In this document: one piece after another, positions 10,110-23,001 of the stretch | Layout: each line of letters begins with the position of its first letter | Numbering within the stretch: position 1 is the first letter of the stretch | Source of the DNA: Paracentrotus lividus | Taxonomy: Eukaryota > Echinodermata > Echinoidea > Camarodonta > Echinidae | DNA: 64,000 nucleotides | Assembly: GCA_940671915.1 (NCBI GenBank) | Contig: CALNVZ010003425.1 | Coordinates: 37,397,471 to 37,461,470, forward strand | Reading direction: 5' to 3' | The notes under the pieces: generated by a model | Databases searched by the model: none | Told to the model about the DNA's origin: nothing | What the model saw: only the letters and a program-made list of their open reading frames with translations | Program-made: the position numbers and the translations under genes

Positions 10110-12890
10110 AGAAAAACTTTTGGCTGTTTGACTGAAATGTCATTTATGTCACTTGCTTCCTTTTGTCAAAGTTGGGCAGTATAAACCCATCTTCCCCTTC
10201 TCGGCAATTTTTGTTGTTTAATGAGGGCTATTGTTTGGCAATCAACGGGCAAAGAGCCAACATCAGATTAGAAACGAAACGAGGACATATTTATTTTCAG
10301 GGCCATACTGAGTTCATCTAGACCTAGTGAATATCCTAGGCGTCACTATCATCTAGGGAGACCTTTGACAGATATTCAAAGACCTGCTAAGCCTGTGTCC
10401 TTATTAATGGAATCTATCTATCTATACTCGTTCGCGAGTATAACAGTTGCATAATTAAGGAACAACATTTAGAGCGGAATTCGTTAGCTACATTATCTAC
10501 CCATCCCTAATTTATTTGGAATTAAAAGATGTTGCGGGAGAAACTCGCCAAAGAAAAAGATAAATAATCATGATAATAATATTTAAACTAGAATACAAGA
10601 TACAGAAGTAACGTACGTGGATAGTAACAGACTGCATTTATTTATTAAACTAGATCAACTCACAAATTGATGAATCATCAAGTAACAGGTTCTGTAATTT
10701 AATCGTTTGCTTTTCATTGAACTGCGTCTGATTTACTGGAAATGGTCGTAATTTGGCAGCCTATTCTACATTTTTTTTTCACGCTTGTATCCCTTTTATG
10801 GTAGGTTTCTGACGTCATTTGGTGCACGGGCAATACCATTTACATATTGTTAGGATGACTTATCTTTGACTTTGGAGTAAAAAAAAATGCATGTAGCCTA
10901 TCATAAGTGATGACATAGTCGTTTTATTGGTTTCACTTTCAATAAAAAAAAAGTACGGGGCGAAGCCGAAACTTGTCCTATGTACAGTTAATAAGAGCTT
11001 TTGTTTATGTTTTTTGTTGTTGTTTTTTACAGAAAGGCAGTGTAATATTTATTATTTTCATTGATATAACATTTGCTTTAACGCAAATATTTCACCAACG
11101 AACTTTCTTCTTCAAATGATACAGAGAGCATCGCGTTTCTGGCAATGTAGTGTTTTTTTATTTTTTTTAAATTTATCTTTATTCAAAAAGAAATTTTGAA
11201 TGAAAATCGATTCGATGTATGTAACCAACAACTCTGAATACAGAACAGTAATTACAGTTGAAGTAATACTGGCAACACAAACAACACAACTCAAAGCAGT
11301 TGCCTTGGATGAAACAAATATGTTCAGATGGCTTTCATGAGTCTAACAGCCGGTTTCCAATTTCCTATGGAGACAGAAATCAAAATTTATTCGAACAATG
11401 AGGGAATCTGCGAAACTTTCTAATGGATGTGCAAAAAGTAATTAAATATGTAATTATTAGTCAAAGCCCCCCCCCCGGGAATTTCTGATCAGCGTACGAT
11501 ACTTCCCATAGAGAAAAATCGTTGAAATTGTAGCCAAAAAAGGGGGGCTTTTTAAATTTTTAATTACTTTAAACATTAGGCACGTTAGGCATGATATAGG
11601 GAAATATCAAAATGACGATTTTTTATTTGTCACAATGTATAGTGTAGCAATTGGTATTCAATTTTGTTTCACCATGAGCTGATAAGATCGTCACTTTGCT
11701 TGATTTCAGTATAACCGATTTATCATTGTTTATTGGGAGATCTGCAATTAATTAAAGGGCGGAATTTAATACATAAGTCTCTCCTTTCAAATAACTTCTG
11801 CAGAAAATATTGAAAAATTACTATCATAAAGTCTTCTTAAATTTGATAAAAATGTCATCGCTGACAATAACATCTACTCATCTCTATTCATCCCGTTATA
11901 AATATAGCAACATCATATTCATACCTTTTCTCTGAATTACTCCAGACACAAGATCAAAATATAAACTAATCAGACAATATCTCCCAATAAATTTTGGCGC
12001 GAAATTTGCAATATGATATTCTTAGACTTGAAAGGAGCAGACAGAGGAGGATTGGGTAGATCGTTGTCTTCAAGGCTTACTGGGTATAGTGTTCCTTAAG
12101 TGTCATATTAAGTTCCATTTACCTGTAAATAGTTTGCACACTAAGGGCAATAGTTGATGCGTCTGGTATAGTATTACTGTAAACAAAACTTTTATAAATA
12201 GAAGTATAGTTTGTTTGTTGTGATGAGTCTTTCGCATCAAGGTTGGCGGACGCATATAGTCTATGCATACTGTTATTATGCATTTTAAGTCAAATTTTGA
12301 GCAAAGAATTTTGAATTCTAAGCAATTGATGGAATTAAGAAAAGAAATAACTTGTAATTACCATTTCACTCTTTGCTGCTGATATTAAGACACATTAAAA
12401 ACGAATTTGGGGACTCCATACTAGGAATCTACGTCGCCTATTTAACAACAAAATAATCTTCTTTTAAAATGTTTTAATAAAATTCGTCTACATGGTTTAA
12501 GATGAATTGTCCATAAGATTTGCCATTAAAACTTGAGTAAGACAAACCGTAAAGCTATTGTAGAGTTGAATCGAAAACACGGGTTACATTGGCAAAAAGA
12601 TTATCACAACCACAAACACACAAAAAGTCTCCACTAAATGTCAGTTCTTGCGTCAGTTGCACAATACTGAGCCTAAACATGGCGCGTCGTCAGGCAAATT
12701 ATCGTGTTTCTCTCTCTTGTTCCGATTGACAATACATCTGTGATGAACTTGGGGGGAAATAGTATTATTGGTGGTGGACAGCGCAGTACGTGACACTATC
12801 TGGGGGGTTTTCACGGAGCTGATCGTAAAGTTAAGCCCAACTTTACGAACGATTGGAATATGATGAGCCAAATGGGACGCTCAAAATTCT
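10110..12890. other. Non-coding stretch without recognised features
   Basis: AT-rich sequence. I see no convincing exon, RNA or repeat here apart from short homopolymer runs, for example C at 11468-11477. It may be intergenic or intronic. Confidence 0.5.
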
Positions 12891-13168
12891 AAAGCCCGCG
12901 TTACACTGTCCCAAAGTTGAGCAAAGATGGACACGCGATCATGGAAAATTCAAATTTTGCTCTGATCACGAAAGCATCGGGCCATTCGTGTACTCTTTAT
13001 GTGTTGTTCGAGTGCCATCGTGTAACCTTCTGTAGACATCGTCATTTTTTCTCGGTTTGGTTCTTGTTTGGCTGTTGACCAAGTTCGGGGTTAACTTCGC
13101 GCGAACTCTAACATATCATATTTCGTGTGTCCATCTTTGCTCAACTTTGGGAAAGTGTAACGCCACCT
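12891..13168. mobile_element. Inverted-repeat element V (278 bp)
   Basis: The left end GCGTTACACTGTCCCAAAGT continues into GAGCAAAGATGGACACGCGA. The right end is TCGTGTGTCCATCTTTGCTC followed by AACTTTGGGAAAGTGTAACGC. Terminal repeats of about 42 bp make it a MITE candidate. Confidence 0.82.
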
Positions 13169-13374
13169 AAGAGTTTGAATGTTTTTCCCATGATCTTGAA
13201 AAAATTGCAGTTGCTAAAATTACCTTTCATATTTGACAATTTTCTTTAATAATAAGTTTAATCTCTTTTTGCATTTATTAACTTTGGCTAATGAGATTTG
13301 AAATTATCTGAGCATCCCATTTGAATCTTCGTATTGTAGACGTTCATAAAAGTGTGCGTAACGTACGAAGAGCT

Positions 13375-13626
13375 TGTGCGGCGGTCACAACTCGTCGTAG
13401 GCTACGGGGCACGTGCCATCAACGTAGCCTGCGTTGCATGTACAACGCACGCACAAGTCCTGGTCAACTTCTGCGATTCCTGCGTTTCTGTAGTAAGGGT
13501 ATTGTAAAAACTTCCTGCACGTCGTAATGCATAGTACCTGCAAGGTACCTCCGCTGCACGAATTTTCTACGAAATCCATCGTAGGGAGTTGCACGTCGAA
13601 GGTACGGCGAGTTGTGACCGCCGCAT
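13375..13626 (+). mobile_element. Family B element, copy B2
   Basis: It starts GTGCGGCGGTCACAACTCG and ends CGAGTTGTGACCGCCGCAT. The interior is colinear with B1. Short open frames across it are by-products of its high GC content. Confidence 0.88.
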
Positions 13627-13766
13627 AAGTGAAACACTCCCGGCTTCGTTACTTGAAAAGTTTGAGCATATATGCCCATTAACCTGGAAACGATCAATGA
13701 AAAGCATGGCTGTATGTGATGACATGATGGGTGCCTCGTCACTAGATGCATGGTGATGAGAGAGTC

Positions 13767-14270
13767 TTAAAGGGAAAGTTCACCCTGGGTGTAAATTGGT
13801 TTTTAAAAATGCAGAAAAGTTAAAGGAAAATATGAGTGAAGGTTTGGAGAAAATCGACCAAAAAATAATGAAGTTATAAATATTTAAAGTTTTGATTTTG
13901 TGACTTCACATGTGAGTAGTTCTCCTATGTTTTATGTAGTGTAAATTCCATAAAGTGTCATTTTTTTCAGAAGAAAATTAATTATATCACCTGTGCGGTC
14001 GATATATCATCAAACATATGTTAATATACATGCCTCTATCAAATTGACCCATTCCTTTATCAAGAACCATGAAAAAAAGACAAATTTAGGGAATTTACAT
14101 ACACAACACATGGGAGAGCTGCTCGCACATGACGTCACAGAATGAAAATTTTAAATATTCATAACTTCGCTATTTTTTGGTCGATTTTCTTCAAAATTTC
14201 ATTCATATTTTTCTTTTATTTTTCTGCATTTTTTAAAACCAATAAAATTCCAGGGTGAACTTCCCCTTTA
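13767..14270 (-). mobile_element. Family D element, copy D2
   Basis: This is the second 504 bp copy, in the opposite orientation to D1. It has the same ends (TTAAAGGGAAAGTTCACCCT and GGGTGAACTTCCCCTTTAA) and the same GACGTCAC-containing interior. The identical length with point differences shows a defined family. Confidence 0.88.
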
Positions 14271-14619
14271 AAATGACACTGCCTAGAGAGGCATGTAAGA
14301 CATTTTCAAGTGATACTGTGTTTTATCATAATTATTGTTTTCTCAAAGTAAACTAAACATTTTCAAAGTGCATATCTTGAGATTTACCAAAAATATACAC
14401 CAGAAATGACATTGAACTTGAAGGTAGTACTTTGTTTTGTGCAGAGACACGAATCTTCGATGGCTCCTTTTCAATAAACTTTTCGACACCATTTTGAATG
14501 TCGCTGAACATCAGCAACATTTTCTGTTCAGAACAAGAAAGAATTAATGAACGTACCTGCTTAAACCACATTGAGCTAACGTCTCCTTGCCTCTCAATAG
14601 ACCAGCTTACTGACATATT

Positions 14620-14840
14620 CAAATATTATGCATACTTTTTTTTAAAAAACAAAGGTTGTTCTTGACAACCTGAAAGCTTGCCTGAGGCTCGCCCGACATA
14701 GCAAGAACTAATGTATGATAACTGGATTCCATATATTGTAGTTCATTCTTTTATTACATGTTGTTTGAATACCTTGTTACTATGTCGCCAGGAAAAAGTA
14801 TGCATAAAATTTGAATATGTTAATAAATTGGTCTATTGAT
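14620..14840. repeat. Inverted repeat around a 150 bp core
   Basis: AGTATGCATAA-ATTTGAATATGT followed by GGTCTATTGA occurs at 14794-14840 and, inverted, at 14585-14640. The inner ends AACAAAGGTTGTTC and GCGACATAG are not repeated. It is a candidate degraded element. Confidence 0.55.
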
Positions 14841-15562
14841 ATGAAGTACACACTCCATATCAAGAGATGATGATGAGTGAGAAGCAGCATGCATATCGCG
14901 TGTTTGTGGTTCTAATAGTTAAAAGTTATTTTGTGGTAAATTTCTGTAGTAACCCATTAGGTTAAATTCTTCAAAAAAATAACTTGCTTTGCATTTTATG
15001 TCCACATGGTCAATAGTCCTCTTGTTTTCAAACGAAAAATCTTTGTGTCAAAATGAAGATATAAAAAAAGAAGAAAGTTTGGGACTTTTTTTTTTTTTTT
15101 TTTTAAACTCCGCACCTATTTTGAGAGTCCATAAAATTAAATTAACTGCAGGGTGTCTAAGCCAGTAGCTGGCCTATCGTATTTGATCTCTCCTTTTTGT
15201 TATACTTATCTGGATAGCCCATTGTTTACTACACACAATTTTGAAGCTAACAAAATTTGAAAAATAGAAACAATAAACAAATATAAACTAGTTAGGCTAA
15301 ATTTGTTGGCGATGGAATGAGACATTGAGGTTAAACTGTTAGGACTTTTGGCAGTCGAACGAGTCTAATCATAAAGTGAAATCTCTCTAAATAGATTCAT
15401 GAAAATAGCGTCTCACAAAGTATATCTTGTACTCGTCCATCTCACACTATTTCACTAGGTATATCAGGGTTTTTTTTCAAACCATTATTTCGATCTCCAT
15501 AACTATATACATTCAATTGCTTTCATCATTATTTATATCACAATTAGTGTTGATCTGGATCC
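14841..15562. other. Non-coding stretch
   Basis: AT-rich sequence with a T run at 15089-15105. No feature is supported. Confidence 0.5.
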
Positions 15563-15717
15563 CGTTGCATAAAGAGTTACTATAATATATAATAACTTTG
15601 CCATCAATGGTAACTTTCGATCATGAAATACTGCATTTTGGTTGGCTGTTGGGCAACGTTACCATGGTAATTACCATTGATGGCAAAGTCATAATAATAG
15701 TAACTCTTTAAGCAACA
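15563..15717. mobile_element. Family K hairpin element, copy K1
   Basis: CGTTGCATAAAGAGTTACTA and GCCATCAATGGTAACTT are mirrored by TTACCATTGATGGCAAAGTC and TAGTAACTCTTTAAGCAAC. It is a 155 bp palindromic MITE. Confidence 0.83.
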
Positions 15718-15784
15718 ACAGTGGCGAATCCAGGATTTTAGGATAGGGGGCGCCTGACCCGATCGGGGGGGGGGGGGGGGGGTT

Positions 15785-16017
15785 AATTAATCGCAAAGAT
15801 ACTATAGTAACTCTTTATGCAACAGGATCCGCCACTGAACAGTGCCCTGATCTTACTTTATTTCGATTAAGATGTATTTATAGGCCCTGGGCCCTGTTGC
15901 ATAAAGAGTTACTATAGTATCTTTGCGATCAATGATAACTACCATGGTACCGTTGCTCAATAGCCAATCAGAATGCAGTATTTCATGAAAGTTTCCATTG
16001 ATTGCAAAGTTACTATA
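15785..16017. mobile_element. Family K fragments K2 and K3
   Basis: The sequence at 15790-15826 (ATACTATAGTAACTCTTTAT) is the inverted partner of 15894-15932. The 15893-16017 part continues into a diverged K body with ACCATGGTACCG. A short G run (15767-15782) precedes them. Confidence 0.7.
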
Positions 16018-16019
16018 AA

Positions 16020-17719
16020 ATTAGGTTTAGGTTTAGAGTTAGATTGAGTTTGGGTACAGGGTTGAACCGAAACGTGCTTTAAGTGGAGCACAGCTCACGG
16101 AGCATTTGTCGTACAATCATCACAAACACACATGACACAAGGCACGGTGATCAATTCGTCACTTACCCTAATCATACTAATTAACACATTACCGCAGTTG
16201 GTCTACCACAAGTCATGAATCGCGTTGGAAACACATTAACAGAACACGTGTGAAAAACTCCGTTAATAGCTCAATATGCAATATATTAATATTGCGAGAA
16301 AGCGTACTGATAGCAATTCTATTTAATACGTACGTTGTTCCAATATTTTATTTACACAGACGACTTCATGAAAATACCGAGTGTCACCATGGACCTACAT
16401 TTCCAGCCACTTTTTTGTCGAAATGCGCTATAAAACTTTTTTGTAGGCAATATAGGCCTGATATTGAAATGTTTTCTTTACACATGGTATGGCATCGTTT
16501 AACAAAGACGAGATGTTAAATTTGTATTTATTATAAAAAATTCACTAGTAAAAACAATGCTTTTAGGCCCATTATTAGCCTGAAACGAATTCAAACAAAT
16601 TGATGCGTCATATTCGTCTACTAGATATTCATCCAAACATTTTATTCATCCTGGTAACGACGTAATATTGTTCCGACTATATACAAACAACTTTAATTTC
16701 AGGATGGTAATTATAGGATCATTGTTTGAAGTTTTAGGGAACAGTTAGTCATGATTGTGCTTTTCATTAGGATTGCTTTCATCATTACACATTTCTTAGT
16801 TTAAAGGTAATTCTAAGTTTATCCACAATATCGATGTATACACTCAGACCCGCTATTCCGAATCACCATCATTGTGTTTTCTGAATGAATCTAAACTTTT
16901 ATTAATAGTTCTAATGTAAAGTATAATACTTTAAGCGTTTTGCTCATGGCTGGCTATCATCACCACTAACAGTAAACTTAACAAAGAAAGAGTTTAGTAC
17001 GTAGCAGTTTATCAAATAGTTGAAAGAACTTTCGAAATAAAATTAACATAAAGAAAGCGTTCATTACGTTGCAGTTTATCAAATAGGTGAAAGAACTCTT
17101 GAATTAACAGTTTGCCAAGTACAAATAGTTCGTTCCGGGAAGTTAAACGAGTTTGTAACTATGTTCAACATTCAATTCTATATAACAACAATCACCTCTT
17201 GGCTTGACTATAACTCGAATGTTGGCTAGAGAAAGTAAGTCTTTAAATTGGTCTTACCTCTTTTGGCGACAACACATTGTAGAAATAAACTGACTAAAAC
17301 AACTGCTAAAGTACTCAGAGACATCGTAGGAGAAGATGGTATAGTATCACGTTAATCCATATATCAGTTGAATTCAGTTAGGTTATCATGAAGTTCACAA
17401 ACAATATTCTCGACATTAAATTGTCCGATAACCGGTCTCGTTTATAATTTTCCTCTTGGTTGTTTCCCTCAATATATCGCCTCAATGAATACCCGTGATC
17501 TGGTTTGCGAACATCCAAAGTAGAATGACTATCACACGCAGGTGATATTGTTGAGCGAGTTTCTGAGGCAGAGGGGTAAATGTTGGCAAGCAGCCCCTAC
17601 AATCAAACTCTGAGCCAGGATGAGCTAGAGTGAATGCATGGCCCCCTTCTCCTGTTTAGCGACCTACAGCAAGATGACGTCATTTTGCAGACACTGTTCA
17701 CACCATTGCCCTTATCACA
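16020..17719. other. Non-coding stretch with one local duplication
   Basis: No gene is recognised. A segment of about 62 bp at 16980-17042 is repeated next to itself at 17043-17105 (shared GCAGTTTATCAAATAG and GAAAGAACT), an imperfect tandem duplication. Confidence 0.55.
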
Positions 17720-17964
17720 TAATGCGGCGGTCACAACTCGCCGTACCTTTGACATGCAACTCCCTACGATGGATTTCGTAGAAAAATCGTGCAGCGCAGG
17801 TACCTCGCAGGTACGTTGCATGTACGACGTGCAGGAAGTTCTTCCAATACCCTTACTACAGAATCGCAGGAATCGCAGAAATTGACCAACGACCTGTGCA
17901 TGCAACGCAGGCTACGTTGATGGCACTTGCCCCGTAGCCTACGACGAGTTGTGACCGCCGCATT
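17720..17964 (-). mobile_element. Family B element, copy B3
   Basis: This complete copy, inverted relative to B1, runs from AATGCGGCGGTCACAACTCG to CGAGTTGTGACCGCCGCATT. The terminal inverted repeats are nearly perfect for about 22 bp. Confidence 0.88.
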
Positions 17965-19142
17965 ACTGTCCTATTGGCGTGGATATAGTTTTGTTAAGAT
18001 GGAATGATTTCACTTATTATTTGTCTCGTATGAAACACACCAATATAAAGCAATGAAATTGACCGTTTCATCCGGTTTTTTTTTACAAGTTGAATCTTTG
18101 TAAAAAATTTGCAACTGACATTGGGAAGATATCTACCGTCCTTTATTGGTTGCATGTCGTTGCTGATTACACTAAAAGTTAGCCATTGTTGACTTTTATC
18201 ACCAACTAATATTCGTATTTAGGAAGAGCTTAGTTCCAATAGATACGATATCAATCATGGCCATCTTTGTTACTCGAAAAACGAATTGTTTACCATAATG
18301 TATAGGCGCGTACATTAGGAAGTGCATCATTTTCTAATGGTTAGTTAAAATTTAAGTTTTAAAAACTGTGTTTAAAGAAAAGTGCACACCTAAATAATGA
18401 TATGATATCAGTAACCTAGTTTTCATAGAACACAGATAGAGTAACTTTTTGAACTAAGCTCTGCATAATTGTATGGACCCCTAGTCATGCGAGGACCCCA
18501 AGTCATGCGAGTTGTACACGTTATTTTGAGAACTCGACCTCTATCCCCCCCCCCCCCAAATTTTTTTCTTCTCTTTTTTTTGGTTTGTTTGTTCATTCAT
18601 GTCATTGGTTTAGACCGTCCTGTTAGTGTAACCTCCTCGTTTATTAGAATTTTTCCCCAGGGAGCTTTTTTTCTGTATCTCTCATAATCATGTTTCATAG
18701 TGCCAATTCATAAACATAGGGGGCGCATTCGTCATCGAGCCTTTCTTCTATCAGAGTGTTCAAACAATAGATAAAAGCAGACCTGGACAAGAACCTAACA
18801 CAGGGGAATTAATAAAGTCCTTTGAGATTAAGTTATCATTGTTAATTCATACCATGATGTAAACACAGTCATTCAATTCGAGGTTTTCCGTGTGGCATTT
18901 GTTGACGGAAACCTAGTCATTATGACTGACTACCTGTGTTCCGTGTACAGGTGTATAAGGAAGCGCTTCCAACCTGGCGGCCAAAAACTCATTTCAAGAA
19001 CAAAAGTTTCCCTCTCAGTGCATAGTTTTACATTTTTTACATTCTCATTTTACAATGGCTTCAAAAAGATCGGACACAAAAACAGAAAATTTGAAAATCA
19101 ATTCGTAAAAAAATGGGTATGATATGGGAGGGTTATAGACCT
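17965..19142. other. Non-coding stretch
   Basis: No exon is supported. It contains a C run (18544-18556) followed by T-rich sequence. Confidence 0.5.
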
Positions 19143-19398
19143 ACAGTGCGTCCCAAATAAAGCGGAACCTTAATGATTAGTCCTTTTCTCGATGTAAGCG
19201 AGCAAATAATAAAATATTAAGTGCAGAATTTTAAATTTCAAACTTCCTTCTATTATTTGACATCAAATTCATTTCAAAAGAGCAACGCATATATGAGCAA
19301 GCCGTTGTTTAAAAAAAATTAATTGAGTGCGCTTGATTTGGCTGGATGCAACAACCTTGCCTCAAAAAGGATTTAGCATTTATTTCATGTTCTCTATA
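19142..19398 (+). mobile_element. Single mariner-like terminal repeat and remnant
   Basis: TACAGTGCGTCCCAAATAAA resembles the ends of mariner-type elements and occurs in variant form at 38512 and 60297. The remnant is cut off by C1, and no matching right end is seen. Confidence 0.5.
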
Positions 19399-19852
19399 AA
19401 GGGCCTGTCCCACAGGAGGCGATCGTTGTGGCGACAACCTATGCATGCTATGTATGCATGAATGTAGGTGGCGACAACGGCCGTAGCGGCTTAAATTTCA
19501 CTGGCCGTTCGGTTCAGCGATGCGTGCAACGTACGCTGGAGCGCGGCAACCTACAACTGGCCGCCGTTCCGCTCTGCTAAACATGTTCTGTCTGGCGACA
19601 ATCTACGATAGCACCTTGGTCGCGACAGGAGAAGACAGGCTACGGTCATTGACCTCAACCCAACTGACACCGGCAATTGTTTGACTTGTTGAGAAACCAG
19701 CGGCGGACAGAATTTTGCTACGTATTTTTTGGCGACAGACGCGATAAATCACGATTTTATAGGCGATTGGACCTGCGCATGGTGGCGATGGGTACTAAAA
19801 AGTAGTTCGTAGGTTGTCGCCACAACGATCGCCTTCTGTGGGACAGGCCCTT
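19399..19852. mobile_element. Family C element, copy C1
   Basis: It starts AAGGGCCTGTCCCACAGGAG and ends TCTGTGGGACAGGCCCTTAA, with further inner inverted sequence (GATCGTTGTGGCGACAACCT). It abuts C2. Confidence 0.85.
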
Positions 19853-20452
19853 AAAGGGATTGTCGCCAGATATAACTTGTTTAGCACAGCGGAACGGCGG
19901 CCAGTTGTAGGTTACCGCGCTCCAGCGTACGTTGCACGCATCGCTGAACCGAACGGTCAGTGAAATTTAAGGCCTTTGTCGCCACCTACATTCACCAAAA
20001 TCAGGATCGACCTCCCATTCAGATACTGTACAGTCGCCGCAAATTTTTGAAATTTTCAAAAATCACTCACGACCCAAATTATAATACGCAACTGAAAGGA
20101 CTATCACGAACCTAAAGGCGAGAGGCCGTCATCAGGTAGAAAACACTCGATCGCCTGTGTCAGTCGCAAGGATCACCACAGTGCGCAAGTTCATATTTTG
20201 GTTGATTTTAAGCTGCGACAAGAGAAGTTGAGCCGCGAGATGCGCGAAGGTCGAGGCTATTGCTTTATCGGATACCAGCTATTGTTAGCCTATTGTTTGC
20301 GTGGAAGCAAGTCGTTGTCGTAGCCTATCGTTGACAGAGTCGTAGATACGTATATGATCTTCGGTCACCTACGATTGTGACACGATTTTGGCAGGTTCTA
20401 ACATGCATAAAGTTGTCGCCACAACGATCGCCTTCTGTGGGACAGGCCCTTT
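19853..20452. mobile_element. Family C element, copy C2 (one end missing)
   Basis: Its right end, GCCTTCTGTGGGACAGGCCC, is intact. The left portion (19873-19975) is an inverted copy of 19485-19585 in C1. Together C1 and C2 look like a rearranged pair or one element with a large internal inversion. Confidence 0.75.
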
Positions 20453-20478
20453 AGACTTCATTGAGCTATTGAATATAA

Positions 20479-20719
20479 TAAGGCGGTCACAACTCGCCGT
20501 ACCTTCGACGTGCAACTCCCTACAATGGATTTCGTAGAAAAATCGTGCAGCGCAGGTACCTCGCATGTACGACGTGTAGGAAGTTTTTCAAATACCCTTA
20601 CTACAGAAACGCAGGAATCGCAGAAATTGACAAACGACCTGTGTATGCATTGTGCATGCAACGCAGGCTACGTTGCATGCACGTGCCCCGTAGCCTACGA
20701 CGAGTTGTGACCGCCGCAT
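20479..20719 (-). mobile_element. Family B element, copy B4
   Basis: It runs from AAGGCGGTCACAACTCGCCG to CGAGTTGTGACCGCCGCAT, inverted relative to B1. It lies 27 bp from the end of C2. Confidence 0.87.
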
Positions 20720-20867
20720 AAAGAGTAGTCCCTTGCTGCGGGAGTCCCGTGCGATACCTATTACTCTTATCTGCGCAAAGTGGTTTTCACATTTAAATTT
20801 CAAAATCTTCTTGTTCTTCTAAGCATGACTCTTTTGGTATTGTATTTGACGTCAAAAGAATGATGAA

Positions 20868-21127
20868 CATATCAAATGTAACTTGAATTGTATTGAATTC
20901 ATGCATTAATTATCTAAAGCTAAGAAATCTTATGATATTTAGACGATAATTAAAACATCTGGCTTTGATAGTGATTGTACACTGCTTTTCCAGTCAACAT
21001 ATTAAATGTAACTTGAATTGTATTGAATTCATGCATTAATTATCTAAAGCTAAGAAATCTTCTGATATTTAGACGATAATTAAAACATCTGGCTTTGATA
21101 GTGATTGTACACTGCTTTTCCAGTCAC
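20868..21127. repeat. Tandem duplication, two copies of about 128-132 bp
   Basis: The block beginning AACATAT(C/T)AAATGTAACTTG is present at 20868-20995 and again at 20996-21127, differing at only a few positions. This indicates a recent duplication. Confidence 0.9.
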
Positions 21128-21210
21128 TGTATTATCTGCTTAATAAAGCGCTTTACAGAGTTGATGCTGGATCCACTCCTGATTCACAGCCAAGTGGTTA
21201 GAGTAGACTA

Positions 21211-21717
21211 CGGGTGTGTTCAATGTCCAATTTCAAATTTATACGCCAACATGAATCATGATACAAAACGCAATTACAAAACACAAACACAAACGCGATC
21301 AACGGTGCACCGTTCAGTGTCAAAAATTTAAAGCTGATTATATTTCTATCGTCTTTAACTTCCCCGCTCTAAAAAAAACCCCAATTTTTTTTTCCTTTTT
21401 TCACTTGCATTTGAAGCTCTCACTGCGAGAGCACATTTAAACATGTTTGAAAACTCAGTCCTGTTCAGTGTCGCATTTCGTTGCAATCGCGATGCTCAAG
21501 GTAGTAAAACTGAAGCTGATTGTGTTTCAAAACGCATCTTTTTCGGCGTTTAAATTTTCCTCCGAATCGAGATTTGAAACACGTTTACTTTTACGACCGG
21601 GGATGGGGGACAATGAACACACACTTTGTTTCTCTTTATATCAGCGTTTTGTAATTGCGTTTTGTATCATGATTCATGTTGGCGTATAAATTTGAAACTG
21701 GACATTGAACACACCCG
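21211..21717. mobile_element. Inverted-repeat element L (507 bp)
   Basis: The left end CGGGTGTGTTCAATGTCCAA and the right end TTGAACACACCCG are part of terminal repeats longer than 80 bp that share ACGCCAACATGAATCATGAT and its complement. TA flanks both sides. The interior has no transposase. Confidence 0.88.
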
Positions 21718-22084
21718 TACGAGAAATTTAAATAATGGAAGGCTTGATTAGTGTAAATTTTGATTTATCAAATTATGCATTTCACTCTACAGAATGTATA
21801 TACTCTATGAAAAAAATATATCAATTAACAATAAATTATTGAATATGCTAAATAAAAACAACAACTTAAATAACGTGGGCAAGCTCATGTTAGACGGACA
21901 ACCTGCAGCTTTTTGAATAAAAGTTTTTCTATTAATAGTCTTGTGCTTATTTTCGGCTTGGCCTCAATCGCATTAGTAGGAAGGAAAGACAGTTGAAGTT
22001 CCCATGATGGTTCCTTTCAATTAATTTGAAGGATTCTCATCACCTGATTGATACAAGACTCTCGATCATACCCATGTTGAGTCA

Positions 22085-22786
22085 TGATACACTCTTAGAC
22101 ATTTAAGAGCCTTTCTTTGTTCCGTAGTTGGAACCTTTTAAGGTTCTTGAAAGAAACAGAAAAGGGTTATAAACAGTATTTTAGAACCGTTTTCGGTTCC
22201 ACAAGGAACCCTTTAAGGTTATTCTTTTTTTTAACCACATATATAGGGTTCTTGACGGTGTGAAGAATCCTACCAATTTTTGTAAAGGGTTCACAACCCA
22301 TGGAGTTTTTTACGCCATCAAGAACACCATAGGTTGTATAAAGAACATCATGGGTTGTATAAAGAACATCATGGGTTGTATAAAGGGCTCCTGTGGAGAC
22401 CCCCCGACCCCCCCCCCAAAAAAAAAAAAAAAAAAAAAAAAAAAACGGTTCCAAAGAACTGTTAGAACCATGTCTTCTTTTTGAAGAACCTTATGCTGCA
22501 GTCACACAGACACTTACGTATAGTTACGTTTTTGTTGTTTTAATCTTATTTCATCTTCTATACTATCATTTTTAAAATGTAATTCTTTGTTTGATTGGAT
22601 GAACGAAATTATCACTATTTCCACTGCTAACTATGACGGAAAAGCATCTGTGGGGATCCGCAGTAAAGAAAATAATTTTTGGACGCAACCGGACGTAACT
22701 CAACGTAAATGTCTGTGTGACTGTAGCATTAAAAGGTTCCGAATACGCGACAGAGAAATATTCTAAAATTCCAAAGAGTGTATACA
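22085..22786. mobile_element. Element M, with J1 nested inside
   Basis: The outer ends ATACACTCTT and AAGAGTGTAT are inverted. The body is rich in GGTTC/GAACC motifs (TTAAGGTTCTTG, AAGGAACCCTTTAAGG) and holds three near-copies of a 21 bp unit, TTGTATAAAGAACATCATGG, at about 22330-22385. A long A run precedes the J1 insertion. Confidence 0.72.
22491..22731. mobile_element. Family J element, copy J1, nested in element M
   Basis: TTA flanks an element with ends TGCTGCAGTCACACAGACAC and GTCTGTGTGACTGTAGCA. It interrupts a GAACC/GGTTCC repeat of element M, so it is the younger of the two. Confidence 0.87.
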
Positions 22787-23001
22787 TGTGGTCTAACGTT
22801 CTGGTGCTAGAAAAATATTTCCTACAAACAGTATCAAATTAAAGGGTCAAAATGACTAATCGGGACTATATGCTATTCCAGTCGATCGTGGCTTATACCA
22901 GGACTGTGTATAATAAAGATTCGAAATTCGAATGCAAATGGTCATTATTTCATGCACTTTTTGTGTAAAGTATGAAGTATGAAAAAAATAATATATCAAT
23001 T

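Noticed and set aside
14353-14622. 89-residue frame on the - strand
   Set aside because: It has no recognisable motif, it overlaps an inverted repeat and no paired splice signals bound it. Kept as chance.
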